The notes below the pieces were generated by a model. That model was not told the origin of the DNA. It saw nothing but the letters and a program-made list of their open reading frames with translations, and did not search any database. The position numbers and the translations under genes were made by a program. Below are positions 21,401 to 31,260 of a DNA stretch of 64,000 nucleotides, piece after piece (positions within the stretch are counted from its first letter, which is position 1; each line of letters begins with the position of its first letter). This DNA is from Episyrphus balteatus. Its lineage: Eukaryota > Arthropoda > Insecta > Diptera > Syrphidae. Location of the stretch: assembly GCF_945859705.1 (NCBI RefSeq), contig NC_079136.1, positions 123,284,028 to 123,348,027 on the forward strand. Direction: 5' to 3'.

Positions 21401-24400
21401 ACGATTTAGTAATATACTAAAAAGCAACTTTACTAAGTTAAAAATCAGTCTGCTTTGGACTTAGTAAATTACTAAAATGGTTTGAGAATTTAACTAAATC
21501 GTTTTAAATTTTACGCTAATATTTAATACCTTAGTCATGTGTATTGGAAACAGAGCTTACGTAGGTTAAACTGATAAACTGTAAACAACAACAAACGATT
21601 ACTCATAATAAATCGGTGGTTGTTGTTTAAAATATAAAATTTGTGTGAATATCAATAAAATACAGGTTAGAATTTTCTATAATCGTAATATTTATCATAA
21701 CTGAATGTTTTCTCAAATTTGATTGTTTTATATAAAACCTTAAATTGGGCTCATATTAGAAGTAACAAATATGTTGACTCATCAAGATACAAAAAAGTCA
21801 TGTGTGCAATTCACACGTGGTAGAAGTGAAACCTTAAAAAAAAATTTTTCTTGCAAAAAAAAAAGAAAAAATCTACCTATTTTTTACTCTATCTCCTTTA
21901 AATACATGTTTTTTATACTACAACCTATATTAATTTTATATCATCTGAAAGCTTATTGTTTCAGCTCAAAATATTTATATCGTTCATGTCGATACAACAT
22001 CTACAAAAAGAGCTTATTTTTTTCAAACCAAATCAATTTTCATCAAAAAAGCAAAAAAATCAATCTTTTTTCTCTTTTAACACCATTAAATATATTTTTT
22101 TTTAAATGACAACCTATAGTAAATTTTATATCATCTGAAAGGTTATTTCACCTTTTATATGACGTATGAATCATATTTCTACCATGCCTAGAAAAAAAAT
22201 AAGAATTTTTTAAAGCCAACTGTGTCGAAATTTCAAGCTGAGATTACGGTACTTCCTACACTGGTCATCGTCAATAGATCTCCACAGGTTTTTTGAGGTA
22301 TTTTTCAAGTTTTTCAATTTAAGATTGTGTAACTTGTAGAGCTTGTACAGTTTATTGTGATATATAAAATGAAAGGTTATGTTATGTTATCAAGTTAATT
22401 CAAATTTGTATGTGCACTAGATCAAAAGATATAACGTGTGTAGAAAAAGAACATCTTTTTACCGTTATCTCAGAATTTTGCATATGAAATTAATTGAAAT
22501 TTTGTACATTTATAGTTTATTTAATTACCTATCTACAATACAAATTTCATTCATCTATTTATTAAAACAAAAAAGTTATAACAAGTTGAATGTTCGTGTC
22601 GAGTTTTCGTTTCATCTTGTTTCACTTCAAAAATTTGAAAAAACACACAAAATTAAAATTTTGATACTACAATAAAAAAAAAACACCCTTTGTTTATCAT
22701 TGTATCTCATAAAATGATCATATTGTTTTTTCTTTTTAGAAAAGACTGTCATATTCATTATATAGCCTAGTTAAAGTTAAGCCACATAAAAGCTCAAGTT
22801 TTTACGCAAATAAAATAAAAATACAACTCACTTAGCAAATATAAGGTGGTAATAAGCGTGTTTTTCTCTATCACAAGTATAAATACAAAAACAAAAAAAA
22901 AAAAAATAGAAAACAACAACAATACAATTCAACATTACGCAATCGTATCATAAACAACAGGCTGTCTTGAAAGCTTTTTTTTTTTCTTTTCTATTCTACA
23001 CAATGCGCATCAAGCAACCCCAAAAAATCTAAAAAAAAAAAAAAAATATTTTGTTTACAAAACATTGTTTTGAAAAGAATAAATTGAGAGAGTATACATC
23101 AAGAAAAAGACAGAGAGAGAGAGAGAGAGGTTGGGTGATAAGAAAGCTCCCCCATCATCATGACGACTATACTAATACCCACTATCATTGTGATGAAGGT
23201 TTTTTTTTTCTATTTTTATTATTTTTTTCTCTTGTTGTTGTTGTTGTTGTTGTTGAGAAAATTCTTCAAAACAACGTGCACACTGAACAACACATTTTAT
23301 TAGAGGTCTTCCATAAAATCGAAGCTCCTCTGCGATATGATAACACACAACACAACGAATTGGTAGGTATAATATAGTTCTGATCAAGAATCTCTCTTTC
23401 TTTACATCAGCTACAAAAAAAAAAAAAAAACACCTCAGCAAAAAGTAAAAATAAAAAAAAATAATAAAAAACAAAAACAACAAAAATGTTGTAGGTAAAC
23501 TCGCGTGTATGTTCCACGATATCACAATTCACGATTTATGTGAAACTCTGCTGTGTTCTCGTGTGTTATCAAAGGGGAATTTCCTTTTCCTGACACCCTC
23601 TTCCCGCCCCATCAATTTCTACTATACTCTCCTCAATTTATCACACAGCATAGAGCAGAACACTATAAACCAATTGGTTTCGAAGCTTATTGTGTAATCT
23701 ATAGGTGTATTAAAAGTTGATGAAAACACAATTTATCGATTGCAATGTATTCCCCCCCCCCCCTCTTTCACACCTCCTGTCTTCTCAACCCCAAATAATT
23801 TCCCCAAAAAACCATCAATTTTAAACTAAGACAAAGTATCTATAATATTGTTTTTTTTAAACAAAAACACTCGCATGTTTCGAGATGAGAACTCTTAACT
23901 AAAAACAAGGTAAACACAAATATCTCCTCTTCTACATAACCTAACTTTTCTCTGCTCATTGCCTTCTTAATAATAAAAAATGTGTGCTGTTCTACAGAAT
24001 GCATTTTTTCATTTTACAATTGGGCGGGAGACTTTGTATTTTTAAGGGTGGCACCTTAGATACACTGTATCTTTTTACTTCTTCGTCAAAAATCGACTCA
24101 ACAAAAAAAAACAAAAAAAAGAAGAGCTTTTTTTTACTTACCATTTTCTCTAGTTTCCTGGGATATAACTGACCATGCTTTTTCCTGGTAATCCCTATTC
24201 CTGTACTCGGGTACTTTTTTATCATACAAACAACGATGTTTCTTAACCATTGTTACAAAACGGATATTGAAATCCTCATCGGCCTGCATGATTCGTGGTG
24301 TAGATGCCGATGGAGACGTTGTCGTCGTCGTTGTCGTCGTCGTCGTGTTAGCTGCTGTTGTTGTCGATGACATTATTTGTCTGTTATTGGTCAATATTAA

Positions 24401-24442
24401 TTCTTGTTGTTGCAGTTTTTTAGTTTCAAGTTTGTTTGGCAT
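17617..24442 (-). CDS. MADF-BESS domain protein (Adf-1-like transcription regulator)
   Basis: Two coding exons on the minus strand, 24142-24442 and 17617-18413, are joined across a 5.7 kb intron (ATG|GTAAGT ... TTTCAG|TAATT) to give 365 residues. Residues 1-58 are a low-complexity leader with a run of about ten Thr. Residues 59-147 form a MADF domain, an insect-expanded Myb/SANT-like DNA-binding fold: FNIRFVTMVKKHRCLYDK, the KAW tryptophan at 88-90, and, across the intron, CKERWRNLRACLSRYIK and LLPFLKS. A basic patch QPKRIKLE at 270-277 may be a nuclear signal. Residues 299-333 are a BESS motif (DMEFFRSILPDIADL, then KRKLKIGLLELIDEVL), which mediates self- and protein association. His-rich and Asn/Ser-rich tracts flank it. 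I cannot say which Drosophila MADF-BESS gene is the orthologue. A leader intron is likely: donor GTC|GTAAG ending at 24536 and acceptor TTTGCAG at 24450, seven bases before the ATG. An in-frame Met at residue 24 is an alternative start. Confidence 0.93.
18806..19040. repeat. Short inverted repeat around GGTGAAAAGGTG
   Basis: GGGTGAAAAGGTGTTTTTTT near 18809 is matched inverted by AAAAAACACCTTTTCACC near 19023. Arms are about 25 bases and may be the ends of a small element. Confidence 0.35.
19210..19348. mobile_element. 139-bp palindromic MITE, PIF/Harbinger (Tourist) type, copy 1
   Basis: The left terminus GGGCCAATTTATTCAC and the right terminus GTGAATAAATTGGGCG are inverted repeats flanked by TTA on both sides (19207-19209 and 19349-19351). 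A 3-bp TTA/TAA duplication and GGGCC-type ends are diagnostic of PIF/Harbinger. Non-coding. Copy 2 is at 61952-62088. Confidence 0.85.
19805..20075. repeat. Dispersed repeat with GTCACTGTGGCGTATG core, copy 1
   Basis: GGGTCACTGTGGCGTATGTG near 19826 matches, in inverse, sites near 25741, 26066 and 44799. Only the core 25-40 bases are clearly shared. Confidence 0.5.
20296..21240. repeat. DINE-like dispersed repeat interrupted by the 20320-21023 element
   Basis: The hairpin word ACTTGCTCTATAGGGCAAGT, intact at 45954 and 62642, is split here: ACTTGCTCTAT at 20297 and CTATAGGGCAAGT at 21027. After it come TTGGTTTCGTGTCG and GGTTTTAATCAAAACCAA, as in other copies. The other end word, GTGCGATCCAGTCGTGCATT, is near 21196. 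Confidence 0.7.
20320..21023. mobile_element. ~704-bp Tc1/mariner-type non-autonomous element with GGTGACCAT ends
   Basis: Left end CGGTGACCATA and right end TGGTCACCT are each flanked by TA (20318-20319 and 21024-21025). Subterminal CCCGGGA blocks are inverted, for example GAAACCCGGGAAAA near 20342 and GTCCCGGGTAAACCGGGAC near 20993. It splits a DINE-like repeat in two. Confidence 0.7.
21850..22200. repeat. Repeat related, inverted, to 40010-40420
   Basis: Contains TATCATCTGAAAGCTTATTG, CTCAAAATATTTATATCG and ACATCTACAAAAAGAGCTTA, whose inverses occur at 40080-40150. A second partial unit follows near 22085-22145. Confidence 0.6.
24142..24442 (-). CDS. MADF-BESS gene coding exon 1
   Basis: Encodes residues 1-100 plus one base: the Thr-rich leader and the first half of the MADF domain, ending at SQETREN. 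The split codon becomes Val after splicing. Confidence 0.92.
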
Positions 24443-24700
24443 TTAGGCACTGCAAACCGTTTGTTTGAAATAAAATTTTTATTTTTCAAAAAAAAAAAAA
24501 CAATTTAAATAAATAAAACACCAAGAGACACTTACGACAGTGTAGACTGCGTATTTTACTCTGTTTTTTGCGCGTCTAACAAAAATAGAATAAGTATATA
24601 AATTTTCTATGTGTGTTTTTGAAAGCTCCAACCAACTCACAAATGACAAACAACTCGTGTTGTTGCGAGCGAGTTGCTGGGGCTGGCTGGCTGGCTGGCT
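24443..24700 (-). promoter_or_regulatory. Leader and likely promoter region of the MADF-BESS gene
   Basis: Contains the predicted leader intron (24450-24535) and an upstream non-coding exon ending at 24536. The transcription start cannot be fixed. (GGCT)n near 24676 and (GAT)n near 24752 lie just upstream. Confidence 0.35.
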
Positions 24701-25689
24701 ATAATATTGGCTTTGAGACTACTTGCTGCTGCTATGAACACTATAATGGTGCTGACGATGATGATGATGATGATGATTGTGGCCTGGCCTGGTAAAGGCA
24801 GGCATATGAGAGGAACTATACGAGCTGGAGAGTGTTGTATGAGTTGAGTACAAAAATATACGCAAACAACAACGATAGAATAGGTTGGTATAAAGTACAA
24901 AAGACATGAAAGCTTGTTTTGTTGTTTTTGTTGCTTCATTCGTATATTGACGTCGCATTGGTGTTAGCTGCTGCTCTCGCTGACAATAATAACAACAACA
25001 ACAACAATGACACAGAAACATACATATACAAGAAGTATAAAACATTCCGACAAATATAAACTTTTTATATCTGGGATGTATCTGATAGATACATTTATGA
25101 TATCTGTTTGCGACAAAATGCATTTTATATCCTGGTTTTTTTTTTTTTTGTTTCATCATTTATATTTTTTCAAAAAGATTGTTTTTTTCCTTCTTCCTAT
25201 TTTCCTCCTCCTTTGATGACCCTCAATTATTATTATTATAGATGTTAGATAGATATATTTAAATATTTTTCTCATTTTTGTGTAGGAAACTATAGATATA
25301 TAACAACAAAATCAACAACAACAACAACAACAGCACATCACAACACAGCAGCAATATAACGAAAATTTAGAGCGCGCAACGCAATTATTGCCGAACTGAG
25401 AGACAAACAAACAAAACCCCTCTAATTTGAATAAACAATAAAGCGTAAAACTGGGTGAGTGATGGACGAGTGTTTTTTAATACTATGCCATACACTATAC
25501 ACTTATTTCTATAGAGGAGAAAAGTCAGAAATGTAAAAGCTTATATTTTGTTGTGTACTCGTATAAATATGTGGAATAAAAAAGCTCAACATGTTAAACA
25601 ATCTACAATATAATATTGGGTGTTTTCTATTTAACACTGTTGTACAATGTTAAATGGTCACTTGTAGGTTATTTTTTTTTTTTTTAAAC

Positions 25690-26240
25690 TATTAGCCAGA
25701 AATTAGTTGTTATTATGAGCGAAATAACTTTTGATAAAAAAAGTTACGCATACGCCACAGTGACTCTTTAACTTATTAAAATTGATACAACATTTTCGAA
25801 CGTTTATAACAATTTTGTATACGTAATTTTGAAAAAAAAAGTCTAAAAATTTGTTTTGCAATCTTGAGAAATATTGGTTAGTAAAAATAATATGATAAAT
25901 GGTTGGAAATGTGTTGCATTGCGTCATATGGAATTTCAAACGATAATGATTAAATATAACTATTTAAGCACTAGAAACTACATATTAACTAAAGATAGTT
26001 GTTATTATTATTAGCGAAGTAAAATCAGTTAAATAAAGTTAGAGTCGTTCCATTTAAAAAAAATGGTTACTTTTACACCACAGTGACCCTCTAACTTCTA
26101 CACAATTAGTACATAATTTTCGCCGTTTATCATAGTTTTGTGTACGTTCTTTAAGGAAAATTTGTTTTGAAAAAAAAAAAAAAACTAAAAGAAATGGTTT
26201 GAAATCTTGAGAAATATTGTTAATAAAAAAATGATAAAAA
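25690..26240. repeat. Two diverged ~300-bp tandem-like repeats with CACAGTGAC core
   Basis: Blocks 25690-25900 and 25995-26240 share order and words: AGTTGTTATTAT, CCACAGTGAC-CTCTAACTT, GTACGT after a TATAACAATTTTG-type stretch, and AATCTTGAGAAATATTG. Offset is about 305 bases. Confidence 0.65.
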
Positions 26241-26528
26241 AATAATTAAAATTAAAATTACAATTAAAAAAAAAAAAAAATCCAAAACAACGTCAACTCT
26301 TACCAGTGATAAATTTTTTGTTTTCAATTTTTGAAAAATAGTTTTTGTGCACAAAAATCTTAAAAAAAAGACAATATGGCAACAGCAAAAAATTTAATCC
26401 AAAAAAAATTACCAAATAAGAAGCCAAAAACTTTTCATTTACAAATAAGCAAATTATCAAAATAATTGAAAAGTATTCGCTATTTGAGAAACATTTTTTT
26501 TTAGTTTTGAATAATAAAACGCACTTAA

Positions 26529-27213
26529 GGGGGGAAATCCTTCGGGACGAAAGCTTTTTCAATAATTTTTTTTTGGAAAACTGAAAGCATTTATTGAAAT
26601 TTGGGAAAGTATGTGATATTATTGACATTATAAAGTATTGATACAATTTTTTTGAAGTCCAAAAAAAAAATACAAAATGGCGGCTCTACAGCTCTTTAAA
26701 GTTGACGCCTTGAGTTTGCGCCGTGCAATGTCCAGGTCCAGAAAATTATTTATAATCAAAAAAGAGATTTTTTTCCAATAAAATATATTTATACGCATTG
26801 CATGAACCTAAATCTAGTAAAAAAAAGTGTAAAATAAAAATTAGAGACCAAAAAAACGAAAAAACACAATGTTTTTTTTTATAAACAAATTGTAAAAAAA
26901 AATATTTATTGTAAAAATTTTGTTGAACTTTTAGGTTCATGCAATGGCCAATAATTTAAAGAGTAATTTACAATTTATTTAAAGTCGATAGCTTCATTAG
27001 TTTTTGAGTTACGTTGCACGGTGCGGAAATAAGCGCGTTTTGAGGAAAAAGCGTTTAAAGTTTTCGTTTTCGTACTGAGGTAGGTTGAATGGGGCATTTG
27101 AGGCTTCATTTAAGGCTTAGACCACTGAAAATAGTTTCTTCGGTTGATAAATAAATTTATAAGGCAAACAAAAATTAGTGCAAAAATAAAAATTTCCAGA
27201 GGGATTTCCCCCC
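26529..27213. mobile_element. 685-bp MITE with GGGGGGAAATCC termini between TTAA sites
   Basis: TTAAGGGGGGAAATCCTTC at 26525 is matched by GGATTTCCCCCCTTAA ending at 27217. TTAA on both sides could be the duplication or part of the repeat, so the superfamily is unsettled. A second inverted pair inside contains TTGCGCCGTGCAA (near 26716) and TTGCACGGTGCGG (near 27013). Confidence 0.7.
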
Positions 27214-27539
27214 TTAAATTATGTGATAAATTTACACCAAAACTGAAATAATTGAAGCAAAATAACCGATTTGAAATGCGATAAGTTAATCAAATTAACC
27301 CTAAATTATGAATTATTTTTGCAGAAGAAAATTATTGCTTTAATAAATGTTAAAATCAAACTTTATAACAAAATTGTATTTTAGAACTTTAATTTAATAA
27401 ATCAGTATTAATATATTTCTCAAAAATGTTTTTAATGCTAAGATATTTTTATTTAAGTGAGAAAAGCTTAAAAAAATAAATGGTTTGAAATTTAAAAATA
27501 TATTGAATGAACCATTATGTGGTTGCAAACTATGTATTT

Positions 27540-28335
27540 ATATCTCCCTTCCCGCTTTCTTTTCCTTGATCACCAGGGTTCGGAAACAAACATTAGAATT
27601 TGTTTGATCACAGGGTTTGGCATGTATTCGCGTAGCGTTATTTGGCTACTCTCCAGAGGGGTTTTTGGAATTAATTTTTTTGGACCAAAATGACGGTACT
27701 TGTCATATACCGATTTTAGTAAAATTGAAATATCTCGAAAACGGCTCCAACAATTTTGTTTAAAAAATTTAAATGTTAGTTTTAAGCTAAGGTCTATCTT
27801 CTAATGAGAATTTTTTTTTTGAAAATCATTATTAACGGTACCTGCCATAGAACTGTTTTTTTTTAAATCCGATTATCTCCGAAACTGCTTATTCGATTTC
27901 AACAAAACTATTTGTGAAGAAGCATTTATATAATTTAAATATAAACCAAAGATTAAATTTCCACAAAATTAGTTTTTGGATTTAAAAAAAAAATTTGAAA
28001 ATTTGTTTTTGAAAAATCAAATTTTCGAAAACGCGGCATTGAATTTTCATACATACCAATTTTATTTAAAAACTTTTTTTTCAAAAAATTATTCATAAAA
28101 AAATAGTTTTTTTAAAAAACGGCTCTAACGATTTTGAAAATTTTTTTTCTAAAAATGCATGTTAATATATCAATCAAAACTGCATACTTGTTTTGGAGGG
28201 CAATTTAATTTCAGATTTTTTTTTTTTTTTTTTTTTAAAACCAATTTTATTTTTGTTTCCAAACTTCTATATAAGAAGTCTTAAAAATTTAAGCAACTAA
28301 GAGCAAGTTCGTGCGACCCAGTCGTGCATTTTATT
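27540..28335. repeat. DINE-like family member, degenerate
   Basis: Contains two forms of the word ATCTCGAAAACGGCTC-AACGATTTT (27734 and near 28115), also found near 46283. It ends with GTGCGACCCAGTCGTGCATT near 28310, shared with 21196 and 39785. Confidence 0.5.
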
Positions 28336-29200
28336 TTTTTATGTAATACAGTTAATGAAAAATGTTAATGAAAAAAACATAAAATTCGTTATTCAGAAAA
28401 ATGCGTAACATCAAAAGAATCTTAGCTCCAAAAAGGATGCAATGCAGATGTATAGAAAAACTAATATTTTATTTTATTTTTGATATTATACTTCTTTGAA
28501 AAAAAAAAAAATTCTAAATAATTTTGCTAGGTATGCCATTTTGTAGTATATGTTTCGAAAATGGAGCATATTTTCGAAAATTTTACTGTTGAACAATTGC
28601 TTTTGTTTAAATCCAAAAATTTATTTTTCAGAATTTATGATTTTGTATTGAAAAGTTTGTTGAAAAATTCAAAAATTAATAAATACCGTTATATGGTAAA
28701 AGAAATTGTTTTCATCAAAAGCTAGACCTTGCTTGGAAACAAACATTTGAATTTTTTCATCAAAATCCTTTGCGACTTTTTCAAGAAAGTTAAACTTTTC
28801 CCAGATTGGAATTGGCAAGAATTCTCTTTTTGCAGGCAGAATTCAGCTGTATATATATGTAATTGGAAAATTTTCATTAAAAAAAGAATGTTTTTTTGAA
28901 CTCATCTGAAGAACCATTCTCACAAATTAAAAAAAAAAATCTTTTTATAGCAATTTTCCGTTTCGGTTATAGAAAGGAGACGTGAAATTAAACAAAAATT
29001 AGGTTATTGGGATTTTTTCCACGTTTTTTGTGGTGTTTTTTTCAATAAAACTAAAACAGAAATATAAACAGGAAAGATAGACTTTGTTGTGGAACAAAAT
29101 ATAGAAAGGCTGATTTTTTTTTCAAATCCGAAAGAAAGAATTTTGTAGTGACCTCTTCAAATAATATACTATATGAAAAACTTTAATGCAGGCTCCAGGT

Positions 29201-29267
29201 CAATAAAAGATTTTTATATGGTTACAACGTTTCGAGCGTGAATACACTCTTCATCAGGCCTTTATTG
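29201..29267 (-). ncRNA. Hammerhead-ribozyme-like motif of Penelope-like-element type
   Basis: On the minus strand the core strand CUGAUGA (29257-29251) is followed by AGAGUGUAUUCACGCUC, which folds GAGUGU with ACGCUC around AUUC as stem II, and then GAAAC (29233-29229). An outer stem I pairs CAAUAAAGG (29267-29259) with CUUUUAUUG (29209-29201). Type I hammerheads with a very short stem III are known from Penelope-like retroelements and retrozymes. I could not place an unambiguous cleavage site or a stable stem I next to the core, so activity is uncertain. No Penelope coding sequence is readable nearby. Confidence 0.6.
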
Positions 29268-29289
29268 AAAAATTATAAATTAATGTACA

Positions 29290-30940
29290 TTATTATACAT
29301 ATAGGTCAACAAAACTTACAACAACAAATAGTTGATTCGTATTTACAGCACAAACACACATTTCAATTTATTTAACAGCATTAAATGAACTATAAGATTT
29401 AATATCAAAGGGTATTAGAAAAAGTTCTGGTCTTGGGGACACCTGGCGAAATCCGTCATTTTGAAAAACGCGAATTGGTCTATATCTCCCAAACTATTGT
29501 CTTCACCGAATAAGTTGTAGGCAATATAAATATCTTTTCTTGTGCATACCTACACTGTTTTTCTGGTCGGACTATACTTTTGAGGTTTTTTTTGAATTTT
29601 TATGACATCATCAAAGTTTGTAGAGCATCAAACTTCCATTAGTTTGGTAAACTTTTAAATATTATACGATTTTTTCAAACAAAAAAATTTCGAATTTTAT
29701 TTTTCTCAACGTCCTATTGGCTTGTACACAAAAATGCACTCGTGCCAATATAAATTTGTACTCAATACTTATGAAACGTATATCGGTATGTTTCATTGAA
29801 TATAATTCCCGATTCTGGAGATAAAAAATTCGAAATTCTTTTTATTTTAAGACTTTTTGTGATTATGAATTCTTACTTGATGCTTTGATTTAAGTCTTTA
29901 TTTTAGTTGCAAGATATTTTTCTTTTATTTTCTTGAAAAAAAAAATAAACTCCATAACATGCCTGTTTCATTATTAAATAAAAGCTCAAAAACACCCAAG
30001 AAATATACCACCAAACAAAGTTAGAGAGAGTCAAAAAATAAAATCCATTTTCTAAAGCTTTCTCTGCAAGAAAACATGCAAACACATGACAGCCTTTAAT
30101 ATACACTGCAACACAGCAGGTAAAGTTTTTTTTTTTTTTAGTTGTTGTTGTATTTTTTTTTTTTTTTTTTTGTAAGTTCCAGAGGACTAAAAATCTAAAC
30201 AAGTTTCCAATAACCTCGTCCGTGCGTGATGAGAATAATGTATAGTACTAGTGAACGACGAGGATGTTGAAGAGTGTGGTGCTATACAATTAACTTAAAT
30301 ATACAAAAAAGAAATAATAATCCATCACAAGTTCAATTTTATTTTTTCCTTCTTTAACTCTATTTTATTTTATTTTTTTTAATTCGTGTTCTACTTAAAA
30401 AAAATTATTAAAACGTATCTTAAATTTTGTTTCAATTTTTCTCTTGTGAAATTCTAAATGCATATGTGTATAATAAATGTCCTTGCATTTTTAATGTGAT
30501 ATAAAAAATTTGAGTGAGAAGGAAGTGAAGATCCAAGTTAATGTAGGTCCTTTTTTGACATAGAAAATATAATCGATATTTTTCGTCTTCTATAAAATTT
30601 GAAAGAAAATAAAGATTTTTTGTCATATGTAGTTTTTGTTTTTTTATGTGTGTCCTTAAGGATATTGCGATGCATTTTTATTTTCTTCTAAGATAAATTA
30701 CACAGTAAAAAAAAAACAATACAATTATCTACACATGTGCAAATAAAAATAAAAAAAAATATATTTTTTAAAAATTAAAGTGTATAAGAGCATAAGCAGC
30801 AATTTGTGTGTGAAAGTAAATTTAAGAGCGAGAAAATTCAGGAAAAAGCTTTTCCTAAAAACAAAACAAAAAAAAAAAAATAAATGAAAATAAAAATAAA
30901 AAAAAAACTTGAATATTCAACACCGCAAATGACACACAAA
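29290..30940. other. Intergenic region, middle
   Basis: AT-rich with long A and T runs (for example near 30126 and 30155). No gene or clear repeat recognised. Confidence 0.4.
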
Positions 30941-31260
30941 TGCATTGACTGTGTCTCAGTTTTGTGAGGACTACTTTTTCGAAACGACCGTCGTCGTTTT
31001 TCGCGCGCGTGATTTTTTTCTGTCGATTTTTTCTCGAATTTTTTTTTCTGTTGCCTGTCAAAAATTATTCGCGGGTAAATTTTTTCGATATTTTTTGTTT
31101 ATTTTTTTCAAGAAAAAAAAACTTAAATAAAAAGTGACTTTTTGAAATATCCTAAAATATTCATTTTGCATGCCACTTGAGAAGGAAAAAAGAAGAATTC
31201 GGTCAAATACGAAACACGAACAAAAAAGAAACAAAACGACCACTTTCCACTTGAGATTTG
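30940..31260 (+). promoter_or_regulatory. Possible distal promoter and leader exon of junctophilin
   Basis: A GC-richer island with CGACCGTCGTCG and CGCGCGCG near 30985-31010, an initiator-like CTCAGTTTTG at 30955, and a donor-like GCGG|GTAAAT near 31074. The link to jp is inference from strand and position only. Confidence 0.2.

Larger units (their letters stand above)
18414..24141 (-). other. Intron of the MADF-BESS gene
   Basis: 5.7 kb with a Harbinger-type MITE (19210-19348), a Tc1/mariner-type element nested in a DINE-like repeat (20296-21240), and a repeat related to 40010-40420 (about 21850-22200). The rest includes (GA)n at 23109, (GTT)n at 23234 and C-rich and A/T runs. No gene seen inside. 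Confidence 0.7.
24701..29200. other. Intergenic region between divergent genes, left part
   Basis: Simple repeats ((GAT)n, (CAA)n near 24989 and 25301) and several dispersed repeats are listed separately. No coding sequence is convincing. Confidence 0.5.

Noticed and set aside
24719..25159. 146-codon minus-strand open frame with His and Cys runs
   Set aside because: It is produced by GAT and CAA simple repeats; no splice context or conserved motif.
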